Source: Tetracentron sinense (Eukaryota; Streptophyta; Magnoliopsida; Trochodendrales; Trochodendraceae). Taken from it: a stretch of DNA of 64,000 nucleotides. The notes beneath the pieces are model-generated. The model saw nothing but the letters and a program-made list of their open reading frames with translations. It ran no database searches and was not told the DNA's origin. The position numbers and the translations under genes are program-made. The stretch lies in NCBI GenBank assembly GCA_015143295.1, contig CM026562.1, positions 16,892,041 through 16,956,040 on the forward strand, read 5' to 3'. Below, one piece after another: positions 31,496 through 42,960 of the stretch. Within the stretch, counting starts at the first letter, position 1; the number at the start of each line of letters is the position of its first letter.

Positions 31496-33540
31496 TATCG
31501 CGACACAAAACCCACCCTAGGAGTTAGAGTGAATCTTGGACGACTTAATCATGACTTACATGACTTGCTTGACAAACCAACCTGCAAAACCCACAGAGCA
31601 TATGCAATAGAGGACATTATAGCGGAAACATAACTATAAGAAGTCTAACAAACCTCTAAGTATATACATATGGTCCAAGTTTATACAAAAAGTAACCAGA
31701 AGAAAGTGCGGACAGACCCGCCAAAATACATGGATATAATCTCTCATCTCACCCACAGCTAATCCACTCAGAATCTACAACCACCTAATGGTAACCCTCT
31801 ACTGGAGGTTCCTCAAAAGGCTCCTCGACGTACTCCTCCTCCACCCATGGACCAGGAGCAAAAACATCAAATGGAGTAGCAGCTCCCTCAGAACCTGCCG
31901 ACATAAGAAGTACGGCTGAGCATGGAATACTCAGCGGGTACTAAATACTAACCAACAATCATAATATACAGATAGCATACATAAAGTAGGAAACAAATTG
32001 CATATATAGAACAGGAACAATTTATATCATACAAGGAAGTAAAGCAATTTATATTCATGCTTGCATTCAAAAGACTGATAAAACCCTTGAAAACATCTTG
32101 TACTTGACTTGACTTGAAATACCCTTTACGTGATTGGGAACTTGTTAACCATGTCATGCTTGCATCATGCGTGCCATGTCATGTCATGCGTGTCATGCGA
32201 GTATCATGCTTGCTTGTTCACAATTTAAACATGTTCACATGCCTAGTTGCCGTTCATAGTCCGTCACAACTAGTACCCTATATGCAGATGGGTATGCCTA
32301 GTTGCCGTTCATAGCCCATCGCAACTAACATCCATGCGGAATGTGAATGCCTAGTTGCCGTTCATAGCCCGTCGCAACTAGCATCCATGCGTGTCATGCC
32401 ATGCAGAGTTATGCGTGCCATGTGATGCTATGCTATGCGTGTCATGCCATGCTATGCTATGTGTGTCATGCGATGCTATGCATGTCATGCGAGGGGATGG
32501 GAGACCTTTCCCTTTGCAATGCATGATTGTCTTGCCCTTGTCAAAAGCGAAGTGAAACATATCTTAGGATATGCCCCACCTCTACGTCCCATACTCAAAA
32601 CATCGGTAAATCACGTCATTTCATGCGTGCTCGTGAGATCGTGTGCATGCTTGCATTTGGAATTAAATATGGCAATTTAGAGTGATTCACAAGGCATAGC
32701 ATATAACAATTTAAGTGAATAATAATCTACACATTTTAAGAAATGTAAGAAACACACTATCATGAACCCTAACAAATTTCAAGAGCAATTAAACATGGGT
32801 TCCCTTAATTTATCATTTATTTTATTCACCTTGGCATTTCATCAAACATGGGGTGTGTTCATTATTCACTTAAACCTAGATCATGCTTTTCTAGGTGGGT
32901 TATGCTCACATCACACTTGTATGTTCATTATTAGTACAATGCCCTTTCCCATTCGTTCATCACATCATCCACACGGCATCCATTCGCCAACATCCATCTC
33001 CATTCACCATTCATACCACCAATCTCATAACACATATATAGGTGAAGGAAAACAAGGAGAAACAAAGGAAAAAGGGAAGCTATAACTAGGAGGGTAGTAA
33101 GAAGTACCAACCTTGAACAATGAGGAAGAAATCCCCTTTTCAAAACGACCGTGAGTTGCTGCCCTAGCTTGAGGAGAGTGCCCCACACGAGCTTGAGCCG
33201 AGATCTTGAAGAAAATGGACTTGAGGTGAGTGTGGGTTCACAACCCTTTGATTTCTCCTCCAAAAATCAAACCCTAGGTTAGGGATCGCCTTCTTCTCCT
33301 CTCCTTAGCTCTCAATCTTCTAAGTATTGTAAATAAGCCCTAAAGGCTCGGGCAAGACTCTTAAGGTAAGAGTAAACTGCCCAAAAGACTAAAACACCCT
33401 TACTAAATTTTCTGCAAAAACGCGAGTACCGAGCGATCGGTGTTAATGACCGATCGATCGGTTGTCTACCGATCGATCGGTTTCATAACCGAGCGATCGG
33501 TTAAAATTTCACTCTCTGGAAAATTTCCCCATACAAAAAT
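31496..33540 (-). repeat. Inverted LTR of the LTR-D family, truncated at its 5' end
   Basis: The plus strand starts TATCGCGACACAAAACCC, the complement of an LTR end GTGTCGCGACA with one C-to-T change. The terminal 80 bp match 18,502-18,574. It contains the inverted GCTGAG...CTCAGC repeat (about 31,915), a CATGC-rich stretch and hairpin minisatellite (32,155-32,490), and four ACCGATCGATCGGT-type palindromes (about 33,427-33,500). It breaks off at CCCCATACAAAAAT, just past the palindromes, against the duplicated Gypsy segment. Plus-strand frames inside it are not regarded as genes. Confidence 0.82.
32155..32490 (-). repeat. LTR-D-type minisatellite and CATGC-rich simple repeat
   Basis: Three units of about 55 nt (32,235-32,388) share CCTAGTTGCCGTTCATAG, and each can pair CTAGTTGC with GCAACTAG, fully in the third unit and nearly so in the others. 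On both sides lie irregular runs of TCATGCGTGTCATGC-like words. The position corresponds to the minisatellites of the other LTRs. Confidence 0.7.
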
Positions 33541-33660
33541 CTTGATCCGATAGAAATCCAGGAGGATCTCACACTAGTTGAGCAACCAGTACAGATCTTG
33601 GACAAGTGAAATCAAGTCTTGCGCAACAAGACCATTCCTTTGGTCCTTGTAAGATGGCAA
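33541..33660 (+). pseudogene. pol: Gypsy pol 3' end, copy 2 (short)
   Basis: Near-identical to 26,438-26,558, ending at the same ATGGCAAC/LTR deletion junction. The shared junction shows the two copies come from one duplication and not from two separate insertions. It starts abruptly against the inverted LTR. Confidence 0.85.
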
Positions 33661-34623
33661 CCTAATGAATAGTGTTCTTATAGCCAATTGGCCTTTCACA
33701 TAGTATAATTAATAAATAAATAAGAATTTAAAAATTCTAAAATGCCAGAAATGTTCCTTTTCGAAAGACGAATCCAACGCAAGTTGAATCGTCAAAATCC
33801 GACGAACGAGTCAAAAGATAAGGCCAAAATACCAAAGTGGAAAAAATTAAGGAAAATAAGCAAAATGGGCAAAACACAGACTAACCAGTCGACCGCTCCA
33901 GCCACCGGTCGACCCATATCCTACCGATCGACCGCGCTCACCACTGGTCGACCGCTCTTGCATTAAACTTGTATGGGGAATTTTTCCAGAGAGGGGATTT
34001 TGACCGGTCGACCGCTAGCCTATCGATCGACCGCTCATATGATCAGTCGACCGCTCCTCAAGCACTTTGCCTATTTGGTCTGTTTTGGCCGAAATTTTTG
34101 GGTAGGATGGTCATTTGACCACCCCTTTTTCTATATAAAGCTCCAACTCGTGGTTGAGGGTTTTTTATAAACCCTCAAAGCTCATATCTGGGGATTTTTG
34201 GAGATTGGAGAAGGAAGAGAAGTGAAGCCAGGGTTTGGACAAGGATTGGTTTGTGTGATCAAGGGGAAAGCTTGGATCTCATCTTTTCTCAAGTCCCCAC
34301 AAGTTATTCTCCAAATTTTAAGGTTAGTACACCCTACTAACTACCTTGGTAATAACCTAGGATTTCTTAAGTGTATGTGTGTTGAATCTTCCCCCATTTC
34401 TCCTTTGTGTTGAAATATGCTATATTCCCTAAAAATAAATAAGATAATGTGAATGGTGGAATGTATGGATGGATGAGGGGTTTGAGGTGTTTGGATGCCA
34501 TGTGGATGTGGTGTAATGTGTGTGATGGAAAAATGGTGGAAGGGTATCCTACAAATAATGAATGCACCTTGATGTTTTGTTGGAACGGATGCACTAAAAA
34601 GGGGAAATGAAACGACTATGAAG

Positions 34624-35851
34624 TGATATTTATCCAGATCAATGATCTCTAAGACCTAGAGGGGGGGTGAATAGGTCTATCTAATAATTTCTAACCAATT
34701 TTAATTTTTCAATTAATATGTTTAGAAATCAATGAACAATTCAATTAGACAATCCACACAAATCAAACACAGAAGATTTTTACGTGGAAAACCCTAACGG
34801 GAAAAACCACGGGACCTTGTCCAGCAATAAACTTCACTATGAAAAGATATCAAGTACAAGACAAGACCTTACCATAACAGAAACGACGTTCCTAGGTATA
34901 GACTCTTACTCTTGATTTCCACGAACCAGCAGGTTCGATCTCCGCCGTAGCAGCTTCGGTTCCACACCGACCAAATCTTCTCAAGCTACTTCAAAACCAC
35001 GATCACACACGATCGATCTCCTTCCACGAAGGCTCCGGATCAAACACCGGACACACACACAAGGTGTAGGGTTGTGAATCAATTTAGAAAGTTTCAAACC
35101 CTAGAGGGATCTCATACAGATCTGAGATCACAGAATGCAAGATCAAAGGTTTAGATCTATACTTGCATTCTCTAGGATCAAAGAAAGAGGAGGGATCAAC
35201 AAAGATCTAATAAAAGCAATAAGAAAAACCCTAGAAGAGTTTCTCAGACCTCTACTCTTTCAAAAATATCAAAGACACGAATTAGGTCTCCAAAAAGTTG
35301 TTTATATAAGGTTTAAAAAAAGAATCCAGAAAAAGAAAAATTCTTTTTACGGGGACCGATCGATCGGTGCTCACTACCGATCGCTCGGTCCAAAACGGAT
35401 CGCTCGGTCCAAATGACCGATCGCTCGGTTATAAATCATCTCTCTGGAAAAATACTCCATACAAACTTTTTGTCCAGTCGATAGCCACCGATCGCTCGGT
35501 AGGCCACCGATTGATCGGTCTCAATACCGAGCGATCGGTTGAGACAGAATTGTTTTCAAACCATGATTCATTTCATTTTTATTTGATTCAAATGAGATCA
35601 AACAACTTTGTTAGGTTTAAAACTATCCTCCTAGGTATGTTTAGAGTTATCTAAGCCAAATCCAACCTAGGTAGGGGTCTCTAAGTCCATTACCTGTCTA
35701 GATCCAGAGTAGGAGCTTTTTCTTCTCTTTCTTCAATCTTCTTTAAGCTTTAGCTCTTCTCTTCTGACAAGTTGAACATGACTCGACGACTCGACTCACA
35801 TGACCTATCTAATGATCACGGAATTTGCCAACACCTATTTAGGGATTTACA
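34624..35851 (-). repeat. Copia-C-type LTR, solo in appearance, with TSD TGAAG on both sides
   Basis: 1,228 bp, nearly identical to 27,542-28,770. TGAAG is present at 34,619-34,623 and 35,852-35,856. No Copia internal sequence adjoins it. All seven palindromes are present at about 35,356-35,540; the one at about 35,507 has a single change, GATTGATC. It is either a solo LTR or the product of unequal exchange with the Copia-C locus to the left. Confidence 0.88.
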
Positions 35852-36183
35852 TGAAGTATTGCATGCTATGTGTTTGATTAAATGCCTAAATGAGAAGTTT
35901 CCCAATCAATGAAGAATATAAAAGCATGAATTCCTCCAAATTCATAACCTTGATCAAATGTCATGTAGATTATCTAAATTCTCTCATGTTTTTACTATGA
36001 ATTGAAATGCTATACACTATCCTTCATGTCATATTGCCATCATGATAACTACAAGTGCTGCACACACCCACGCATGCATGCATGAACCGACGATTTTAAA
36101 GTACAAGTATTTGAATGAAACAAACAAGAACAAGAATTGTGATTCACGATACGAATGATAAAGCTGGACATCGGGCCGGTCAG

Positions 36184-36350
36184 GGGTAGGGAATATCCCC
36201 AGGATATGTCATACCTAGCTCACAAGGAAAACAATCATGAATGTCAAGGGTAGGGCATATCCCAGGATATGTCATATCTGGCTCACAAAGGAAACAAGCA
36301 TGAATGTCATGGGTAGGGCATATCACGAGATATGTCATACCTGGCTCACA
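36184..36350 (+). repeat. Gypsy-E LTR minisatellite, three hairpin units
   Basis: Three units of about 60 nt share GTAGGG, CATATCC, GGATATGTCATA and GGCTCACAAG. CATATCC can pair with GGATATG in unit 2; unit 3 pairs CATATC with GATATG. It sits where the GAGGTTGG minisatellite lies in Gypsy-G LTRs. Confidence 0.75.
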
Positions 36351-37250
36351 AGAAAACAAGACAAGGAGGTTGGTGTACCTTTTCTATATATATATTTCAC
36401 TTAAGAGAATTTACATTCCCGGCTCACAAGTCACTTCAAGGGCACTAACCTCTGGCTTACAAGAAAACAAACAAGTCAAGTCAAGAACATGACAAGAATA
36501 AGCAAGACAAGACAAGCATGTGTGATTCTCACGAATAAGACCAAGACAAGAAACAAGTTTTTAATTATGACGGACAAGTTTTGAAAGAAACATGAAAGAC
36601 TATTTTCAAGTATAAGACATGACTTTTAAGTACAAATTTTATCGGACATTTTGCATTCATGCAAGCATGTCAAGATTACCATACTGCTTTACTTTCAATG
36701 TTATTGTCATATGCTGTTATTATTTGTTTTAAATTGATGTGATGTACTATATCTTGTTGCCTTGTGTGTTAGTTATTGCTATTGTTAGCTAGTAGCTTGT
36801 ACTCACTGAGTATTCAATACTCAGCCGTACTCTTATGTTGGTAGGTACTGAGAAAGCCCTCAATCCCAAGCCTTGGGTTGAGATAGAGTATGTTGAGAAG
36901 AGAGAGCCTCCTATCTCGATACAGTCACAGGAGGATAGAGACTGTGATGTTTAGCCGTATTTAGATTATTGTTGAGCATAGTCGGCTCGATATTCTTTTT
37001 GTATTTTGATAGGTGGGCATGTCCACCTTTGACTTGATATGTTTTGTATATGTTAACTTGAAATATAGACCACCTTATATAGAAAGGAAAATTTTGGTTT
37101 ACGCTTCCGTACTCATGTTATAGCTTCCGCACTTTGATTATTATTGTTATTGCATTTTGTTAGCCTTGTTCATTACAGGATGGTTTGGCAGGTACGTATA
37201 GTCACCTCTAAAGTATTCCTTATCTCCTAGGGGTATTTTGGGGCGTGACA

Positions 37251-38681
37251 GAAGTGGTATCAGAGCTCTAGGCATTAGAGTCCTTAAGGTCACTTAGAAC
37301 TGATACCATGATTGAACAAGGCAATAGGCGTTATTGTATTCCAAGTATAGACTAACAAGTTAGTCTTAGTCAAAACTAGTTGAACTTCAACCAAACTTTT
37401 AGAGTCCTAATGCTAGAGACACAGATTGTATGTTATGACATTGTTATGTATACCATGTGTGCATTGTTATGTGCTTTGTAAATATGCTTTGAATGAATTG
37501 TGGAATTGTTACTAAATGTGTATCCAAGCTAGACTCATGTTGTACTGTCGTCCTCAAGAGTAATCATGAGGCATGGTGCACGGGGTCAAGGATACAATAC
37601 TAGAGGTAATAGAGGTGATGTTCTATCGGGTGATGAACAACCTGACTTCGCTCAAGCTTTTGCATCCATAGCCAAGACATTGGCTATGTTGGTAGCAAGG
37701 CAATCGGCTACTCCTCCATCAGGTGCCGCTCTAATAGATGCTCCTCCAAATAGAGCTCAAGCCAGAATAGAGGCTTTTCGGAGGATGAAGCCTCCAACAT
37801 TTTATGGAAGCATAGATCCACTTGTGGTGGAAGGATGGATTCGGCAACTAGAAAAGATATTCTCCGTATTGGCACCTACTGAGACAAAAAGGGTTACTTG
37901 GGCCACCTTCATGCTTGAAGGTGAGGCTGATCATTGGTGGAGGTCCGCACTTAGGACCCGAGATTTGACCTAACAGGGTCAAGTGTGGACATGGGGTGAG
38001 TTTTTGGACATCTTTTACAAGAAGTACTTCCTCCTCGGGATGAAAGAAAAGAAAGAAGTTGAATTTATTACCTTGGAAGAAGGTAACATGTCGGTGGCAG
38101 CATATGAAGCCAAGTTTTCAGAACTATCTAGATTTGCTCTACACATGATTGCTACCGAGGCTATGAAAGCCTAGAAATTTGAGAGGGGGTTAAAGGCCTA
38201 CTTCAAATATCGAGTTTCGATGTTCCGGCATGAGACATATGCCGAGGAAGTGGACAAGGCACTATTAGCGGAGGCTAATTCTGAAGAGTTCTTCAAGAGA
38301 AGAGGGATGGAGAAGGGTCAATCTAGTGGCTCGGCAGAAAAGAGAGCTAGAACTATGTCGTATCAGTCCGTAGGACCAGCTCAGTCACAGAGGATGTACT
38401 CTACACCTCAGTCACTTCGCCATTTTGCTCCACCGACTTTTTGCCGGACTCTCACTTAGGCTCCTCGCCCTGCAGTGACTTAGGCTACGGGTTATGCTCC
38501 TACCACCTATTCTCATGATGTCAGTACCCTTTGTGGAAGGAGGCATCCAGCCAGAGAATGCTGGAAGGCTACCAGATTTTGTTTCCATTGTGGTGACCGA
38601 GGCCACATTATTAGAGATTGCCCCCGACGTCATCTACCAGCCCAGTCTCAGGGGAGTAGGCCCCAAATTAGGCAGACATCT
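37251..38681 (+). pseudogene. gag: Gypsy-E primer site and gag (broken, truncated)
   Basis: A PBS TGGTATCAGAGCTC lies at 37,255-37,268. Gag starts at ATG 37,566 (MRHGARGQGYNTRG). The Retrotrans_gag region includes LEGEADHWWRSALRTR and MSVAAYEAKFSELSRF, and a zinc knuckle CFHCGDRGHIIRDC lies near 38,580-38,621. In-frame stops occur at about 37,971 (TAA), 38,172 (TAG), 38,457 and 38,479. The gene ends at RQTSA, where the sequence switches to an inverted LTR at about 38,682 through a CTGCCGACAT stretch common to both. No pol of this element is present. Confidence 0.88.
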
Positions 38682-40532
38682 GCCGACATCAAAAGTACGG
38701 CGGACCATGGAATACTCAGTAGTTACCAAACACTAACCAACAGACATAGCAATATAGTAATGAAAATAAAGCAGGAAGTAGTTCATATAATTGACAGGAA
38801 AGTAAACAGTTTATATTTCATGCTTGCATCGCATCAAAATCGGAAAGAATCTCAAAAACCTCTTGTGCTTGACTTGACTTGGGATACTCATTTCATGCTT
38901 GAAAACTTGTCTTGTCATGTTCTGTCTTGTTGGTCTTGTCGAGTCATGCTTGTCTTGTCATGCGTGTCATGTCGTGTCATGCATGTCATGCCATGAAACT
39001 TAAATGCTCATGCTTGCTTGTTTACCTGGAAAATAAACATGCTCATGCTACTTGTGAGGGAGGGTGGTTTAGAACCCCCTCTTCTAAATGAGATACAACT
39101 TGTGAGGGAGGGGAAACCCTTCTTTAGCAAAAATGCATTGAAAGTAATGCATGCTTGGAGTCTTGCTTGGCGGGTTCTTGTTCTTTTCAAAAGCGAGGCA
39201 AAACTTATCTTAAGATATGTCCTACCTCTATTTACCAACCCTTACATTTGGCCTTGTCATGGTGTTCGTGAATCGAGAATAAAAACCCTTGTCTTATAAA
39301 ACACCGATAAACCATGTCATGCATGTCGTGCTCGTGAAGCCGTGTACATGCTTTAGCTTGTAATTAAACGTGACATTTGAGGTTCAACAATACATGGACT
39401 AGTATTCATTTCAAATTCATAAGGAATATTCATGCCGTTATAGAAAGCGAATAAATTTATGCATGCATTTCTAGAACTAATTCTTCACCTTGGCATTTCA
39501 TCAAACACTTGGTGTGTACATTATGGTTAAAGCCTACCTCATGCTTTTCTAAATGGATTAATACTCATAGCATACATGTGTATTCGTTATTGGTACAATG
39601 CCCCTCCTATTTCATTCATCACAAGACATACACATGGCATCCATCACCCATACACGACCATCCATCTCCATCCATTCACCGCACCCATTATCATGTTGAG
39701 AATTTGGGGAAAAACCATAAAAATGAAAGAAAAGAGGAAAATGAATAACTAGGAGGGTAGCATAGGGTACCAACTTTGAATAAATGAGGGAAAACCCTCC
39801 AAAACGTGTGTGGAGTTGCTATCGAGCTTGGAGAACGTGTTCTTCACTTGCTTTGCCTTGGATTTGAAGAATCCAAGCCTTAAAGTGATCTTGGGTTCTT
39901 AAACCCTTGATTTCTCTCAAGTTGAAAACCCTAGGTTAAAACCCCTTCTCCTCTCTTACTCTCTCTCAAAATGTTGCTAAGTGTAGTGTGTGGGGACCCA
40001 AAGCTCGAGCAAGCCCTTATAGGCAATGGTGGAATGCCCAAAAGACAATAAAGCCCTTAATGAAATTCTGCAAAAACACGAAAGACCGAGTGATCAGTGG
40101 TTATGACCGAGCAATCGGTCTCCTACCAAGCGATCAGTGTTTTTAACTGAGCTCTTGGTCAAAACTCACCTCTCTGGAATTTTTCCCCATTCAAATTTTT
40201 GGACCAGTCGATAGATACCGATCGATCAGTTGTGGACCGATTGATCGCTAATATGGACCGAGCGATCGGTGCTCTACAAATTTCGACACTGAATCCACTT
40301 CTCACTCAATTCCACTACTTGGACTTATCCCACTTCCATTCTAACATCTTCTAGACATGACTAGGGCCCTTCTAAGGCTATAGTACATTATTAATTATTT
40401 TATTTAATTATTTATAATAAAAATGCAAAATTTTCAAAGGTTCCAAATTCTCATTTCATAAAAAAAATGGAGATTGCATGCATCATGCCTTGACACGCAC
40501 TCCAAGACATATACAAAATTTTTGGGGCTCTA
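38682..40532 (-). repeat. LTR-F, 3' LTR of Gypsy-F, truncated at its 3' end
   Basis: In element orientation it begins TGTAGAGCCCCAAAAATT at 40,532, directly after a PPT, and runs to about 38,682, missing its last 300 bp or so. It holds degraded GATC palindromes (about 40,084-40,275), a short repeat with GAGGGAGGG (39,052-39,130) and the inverted GAGTATTCCAT...repeat at the truncated end (about 38,705). It also has TGTCATGC-rich simple repeats near 38,930-39,000. Confidence 0.8.
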
Positions 40533-40546
40533 CATCCTCCCCCCTT
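40533..40546 (-). other. Polypurine tract of Gypsy-F
   Basis: The minus strand ATAAGGGGGGAGGA directly precedes the LTR start TGTAGAGC. Confidence 0.85.
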
Positions 40547-40623
40547 ATAAAAATTTTGTCCTCAAAATTTGGATGATACTTGCATTACAAAACCAACACG
40601 GAATTACATGGCTCAGACAAAAC

Positions 40624-42960
40624 CTATTCAAACAATTCTAGGTACTTTGCTTTGACTTCGGCCTCACGCTCCCATATAGCTTCTTCTCAAGCATGATGTT
40701 GCTATTGCATGAGAACCAATGGGATAGTCTTGTTGCGAAGCACTTGATCTCTCTGATGCAATATCTGAAGCGACTTTTCAACCAAAGTGAGATCCTCTCA
40801 GATTTCCAACGGTTCCAAGTCTATGATATGCAAAGGGTCTGAAATGTATTTCCGGAGCATCGACACATGGAACACATTATGGACTATGGCTATATGAGTT
40901 GGAAGAGCTATCCAGTAAGCAACTTCACCAACTCGCATGATAATCTTAAAGGGGCCGACGTACCGAGGGCTGAGCTTACCTTGCCTGCCAAATCTCATAA
41001 TCCCCTTGTTAGGAGATACCTTCACAAAGACTTGATCCCTAACCTAGAATTCGAAGTCCCTGCGGCGAGTGTCAGCATAGCTTTTTTGACGATCTTGAGC
41101 AGCTTTCAACCGATCCTAGATGATCTTAACTTTGTTCGCAGTCTGCTCGATCAACTCAGGACCCAACACCTTTCTCTCTCCCACCTCATCCCAGTAAAGA
41201 GGAGACCTACAGCTTTGCCCATACAAGGCCTCAAATGGTGTCATTTGGATGCTCGCCTGGTAGCTATTGTTATAGGCAAATTCAACCAAAGGAAAGTGCT
41301 CTTCCCAACTGCCCTTGAAATCCAACATACATGCCCGAAGCATGTCTTCGATGATTTGGTTCACACTCTCGGTCTGCCTATCCGTCTGTGGATAAAAGGC
41401 GGTGCTGAAATCAAGTCGGGAACCCATAGCACTCTGAAAGCTCTTTGAGAACTTGGACATGAATCTTGTATCCCGATCTGACACGATGCTGACTAGCACC
41501 CCGTGCAACCGAACCACTTCCTTGATATACAATGCTACTAACTGGTTCGAGTCGAACGTAGTCCGATAGGGCAAGAAATGGGTGAACTTTGTCAGACGAT
41601 CCACCACTACCCATACTGCATCTGAGTTCTTCACCTGTCCTTGGCAATCCCACTATGTAATCCATGGAGATGTTCTCCCATTTCCACTCAGAAATAAGAA
41701 GGGATTGTAATAGACCCGTAGGTCGCATGTGCTCTACTTTCACCTGCTGGCACACCAAGCACCGTGACAGATACTCTGCGACATCTCTCTTCATATTTCA
41801 CCACCAAAAGTGCCCTTTGAGGTTCCAGTACATCTTCGTATCCCCAGGATGCACGGTATATTTCGAACGGGGGCTTCATCCATAATCTCCTGCCTCAACT
41901 CTGCATTGGCAGGAACACACAGTCTTCCCCTAAATGTAATAGCACATTGGCTAGTCAGAGAGAATTCTTCACTACCCTTGGCAACTTCCTTGTCCCGAAA
42001 AGTCAACAAGTCAGTATCTGAAGCCTGCAACTCTCGGATCCAATCAATGATGTACAGCCGAACCGTGATATTCGCCATCACTGGATTGCGGACGGAAGCA
42101 TTGACACTGATGTCCAGATTTGCTAAATCTTCCAATAACTTCCATTCCCGCAACAACATGTGAGCAAACAAACCTGGATATCTTCTACTCAAAGCGTCAG
42201 CCACTACATTCGCTTTGCCCAGGTGATACTGAATGGAGTAGTCATAGTCTTTCAGAAACTTCATCCAACGACACAACTGTAAATTCAACTCCTTTTGAGA
42301 AAAGAGGTACTTGAGGCTCTTATGGTTGGTGAACATATAGAACTCTTCTCTATAAAGGTAATGTCGCCAAATCTTGAGAGCAAACACCACTGCGGTAAAC
42401 TCTAGGTCATGCGTGGGGTAATTCTTTTCATGCTCCTTCAATTGCCTTGACACATTGGCAATGACCTTCTTGTGCTGCATGAAAACACACCCAAGCCCGA
42501 CGTGTGAGGCATCACTGTACACCTCATAACCACCACGCCCTGATGGCACTGTAAGGATGGGGGCCATGGTAAGCCTCTTTTTAGCTTCGTGAAGCTGATC
42601 TCGCACTTATCACTCCATATAAACTTGGCATTCTTCCTGGTCAAATACGTAAGTGGCCCTGTAAGGATGGAGAACCCCTCTACGAATCTCCGATAATAGC
42701 CTACCAAACCCAGGAAGAAGTGGATCTCCGTGACACTCTTGGGCCTCACCCAACTCATGACTGCCTCTATCTTCTTCGGATCTACCGAGATGCCTTCTGC
42801 AGAAACAACGTGGCCTAGGAATACCACCTCCTCCAACCAAAATTCTCATGTGTGGTCTTCCCGTGTCTGAAAATAGACCAAGATGTCGTCAACGAATATG
42901 ATCACGCATCGATCCAAGTATGGTCGGAACACCCGGTTCATCAAATCCATAAAGGTTGCC
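40624..42960 (-). pseudogene. pol: Gypsy-F pol, RT (thumb) to integrase/chromodomain (broken)
   Basis: Read on the minus strand from 42,960: the second half of RT with FVDDILVYF (about 42,890), [17 protein letters not shown], RNase H with [16 protein letters not shown], the zinc region [11 protein letters not shown], and integrase with ISMDYIVGLP (Asp), SIVSDRDTRF (Asp) and QTDRQTESVNQ (Glu). The C-terminus ends KYLELFE and a TAG at 40,626-40,624. Several frameshifts (near 42,600, 41,800 and 41,600) and stops break it. The N-terminal part of RT lies at 55,321 onward, displaced by Gypsy-G. Tekay/Del-like chromovirus by motif style. Confidence 0.9.

Larger units (their letters stand above)
33661..37250 (+). 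repeat. 5' LTR of Gypsy-E, GGTCGACC-palindrome subfamily, split by a Copia-C-type LTR
   Basis: Runs 33,661-34,623 and 35,857-37,250. The first 30 bp or so are missing. Relative to copy 1 it lacks 21 bp between two GGTCGACCGCT repeats (near 34,015), a repeat-mediated deletion. It ends GGGCGTGACA at 37,250 and is followed by a PBS. Its right part has a hairpin minisatellite (36,184-36,350) and a perfect inverted repeat CTGAGTATT...AATACTCAG near 36,808. This LTR has a pol 3' end on its left and a PBS plus gag on its right. Confidence 0.82.

Noticed and set aside
32155-32490. CATGC-rich stretch as a satellite or protein repeat
   Set aside because: Irregular simple repeat confined to the minisatellite site of the LTR; the frames over it are chance.
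27542-35851. 27,542-28,770 and 34,624-35,851 as the two LTRs of one simple intact Copia-C element
   Set aside because: The right LTR has TSD and Gypsy LTR sequence on both sides and no Copia internal sequence next to it, and the left flank is duplicated; a rearrangement is required.
40867-42314. Plus-strand frames opposite Gypsy-F pol
   Set aside because: They are antisense shadows of integrase and RNase H on the minus strand, which show the catalytic motifs.
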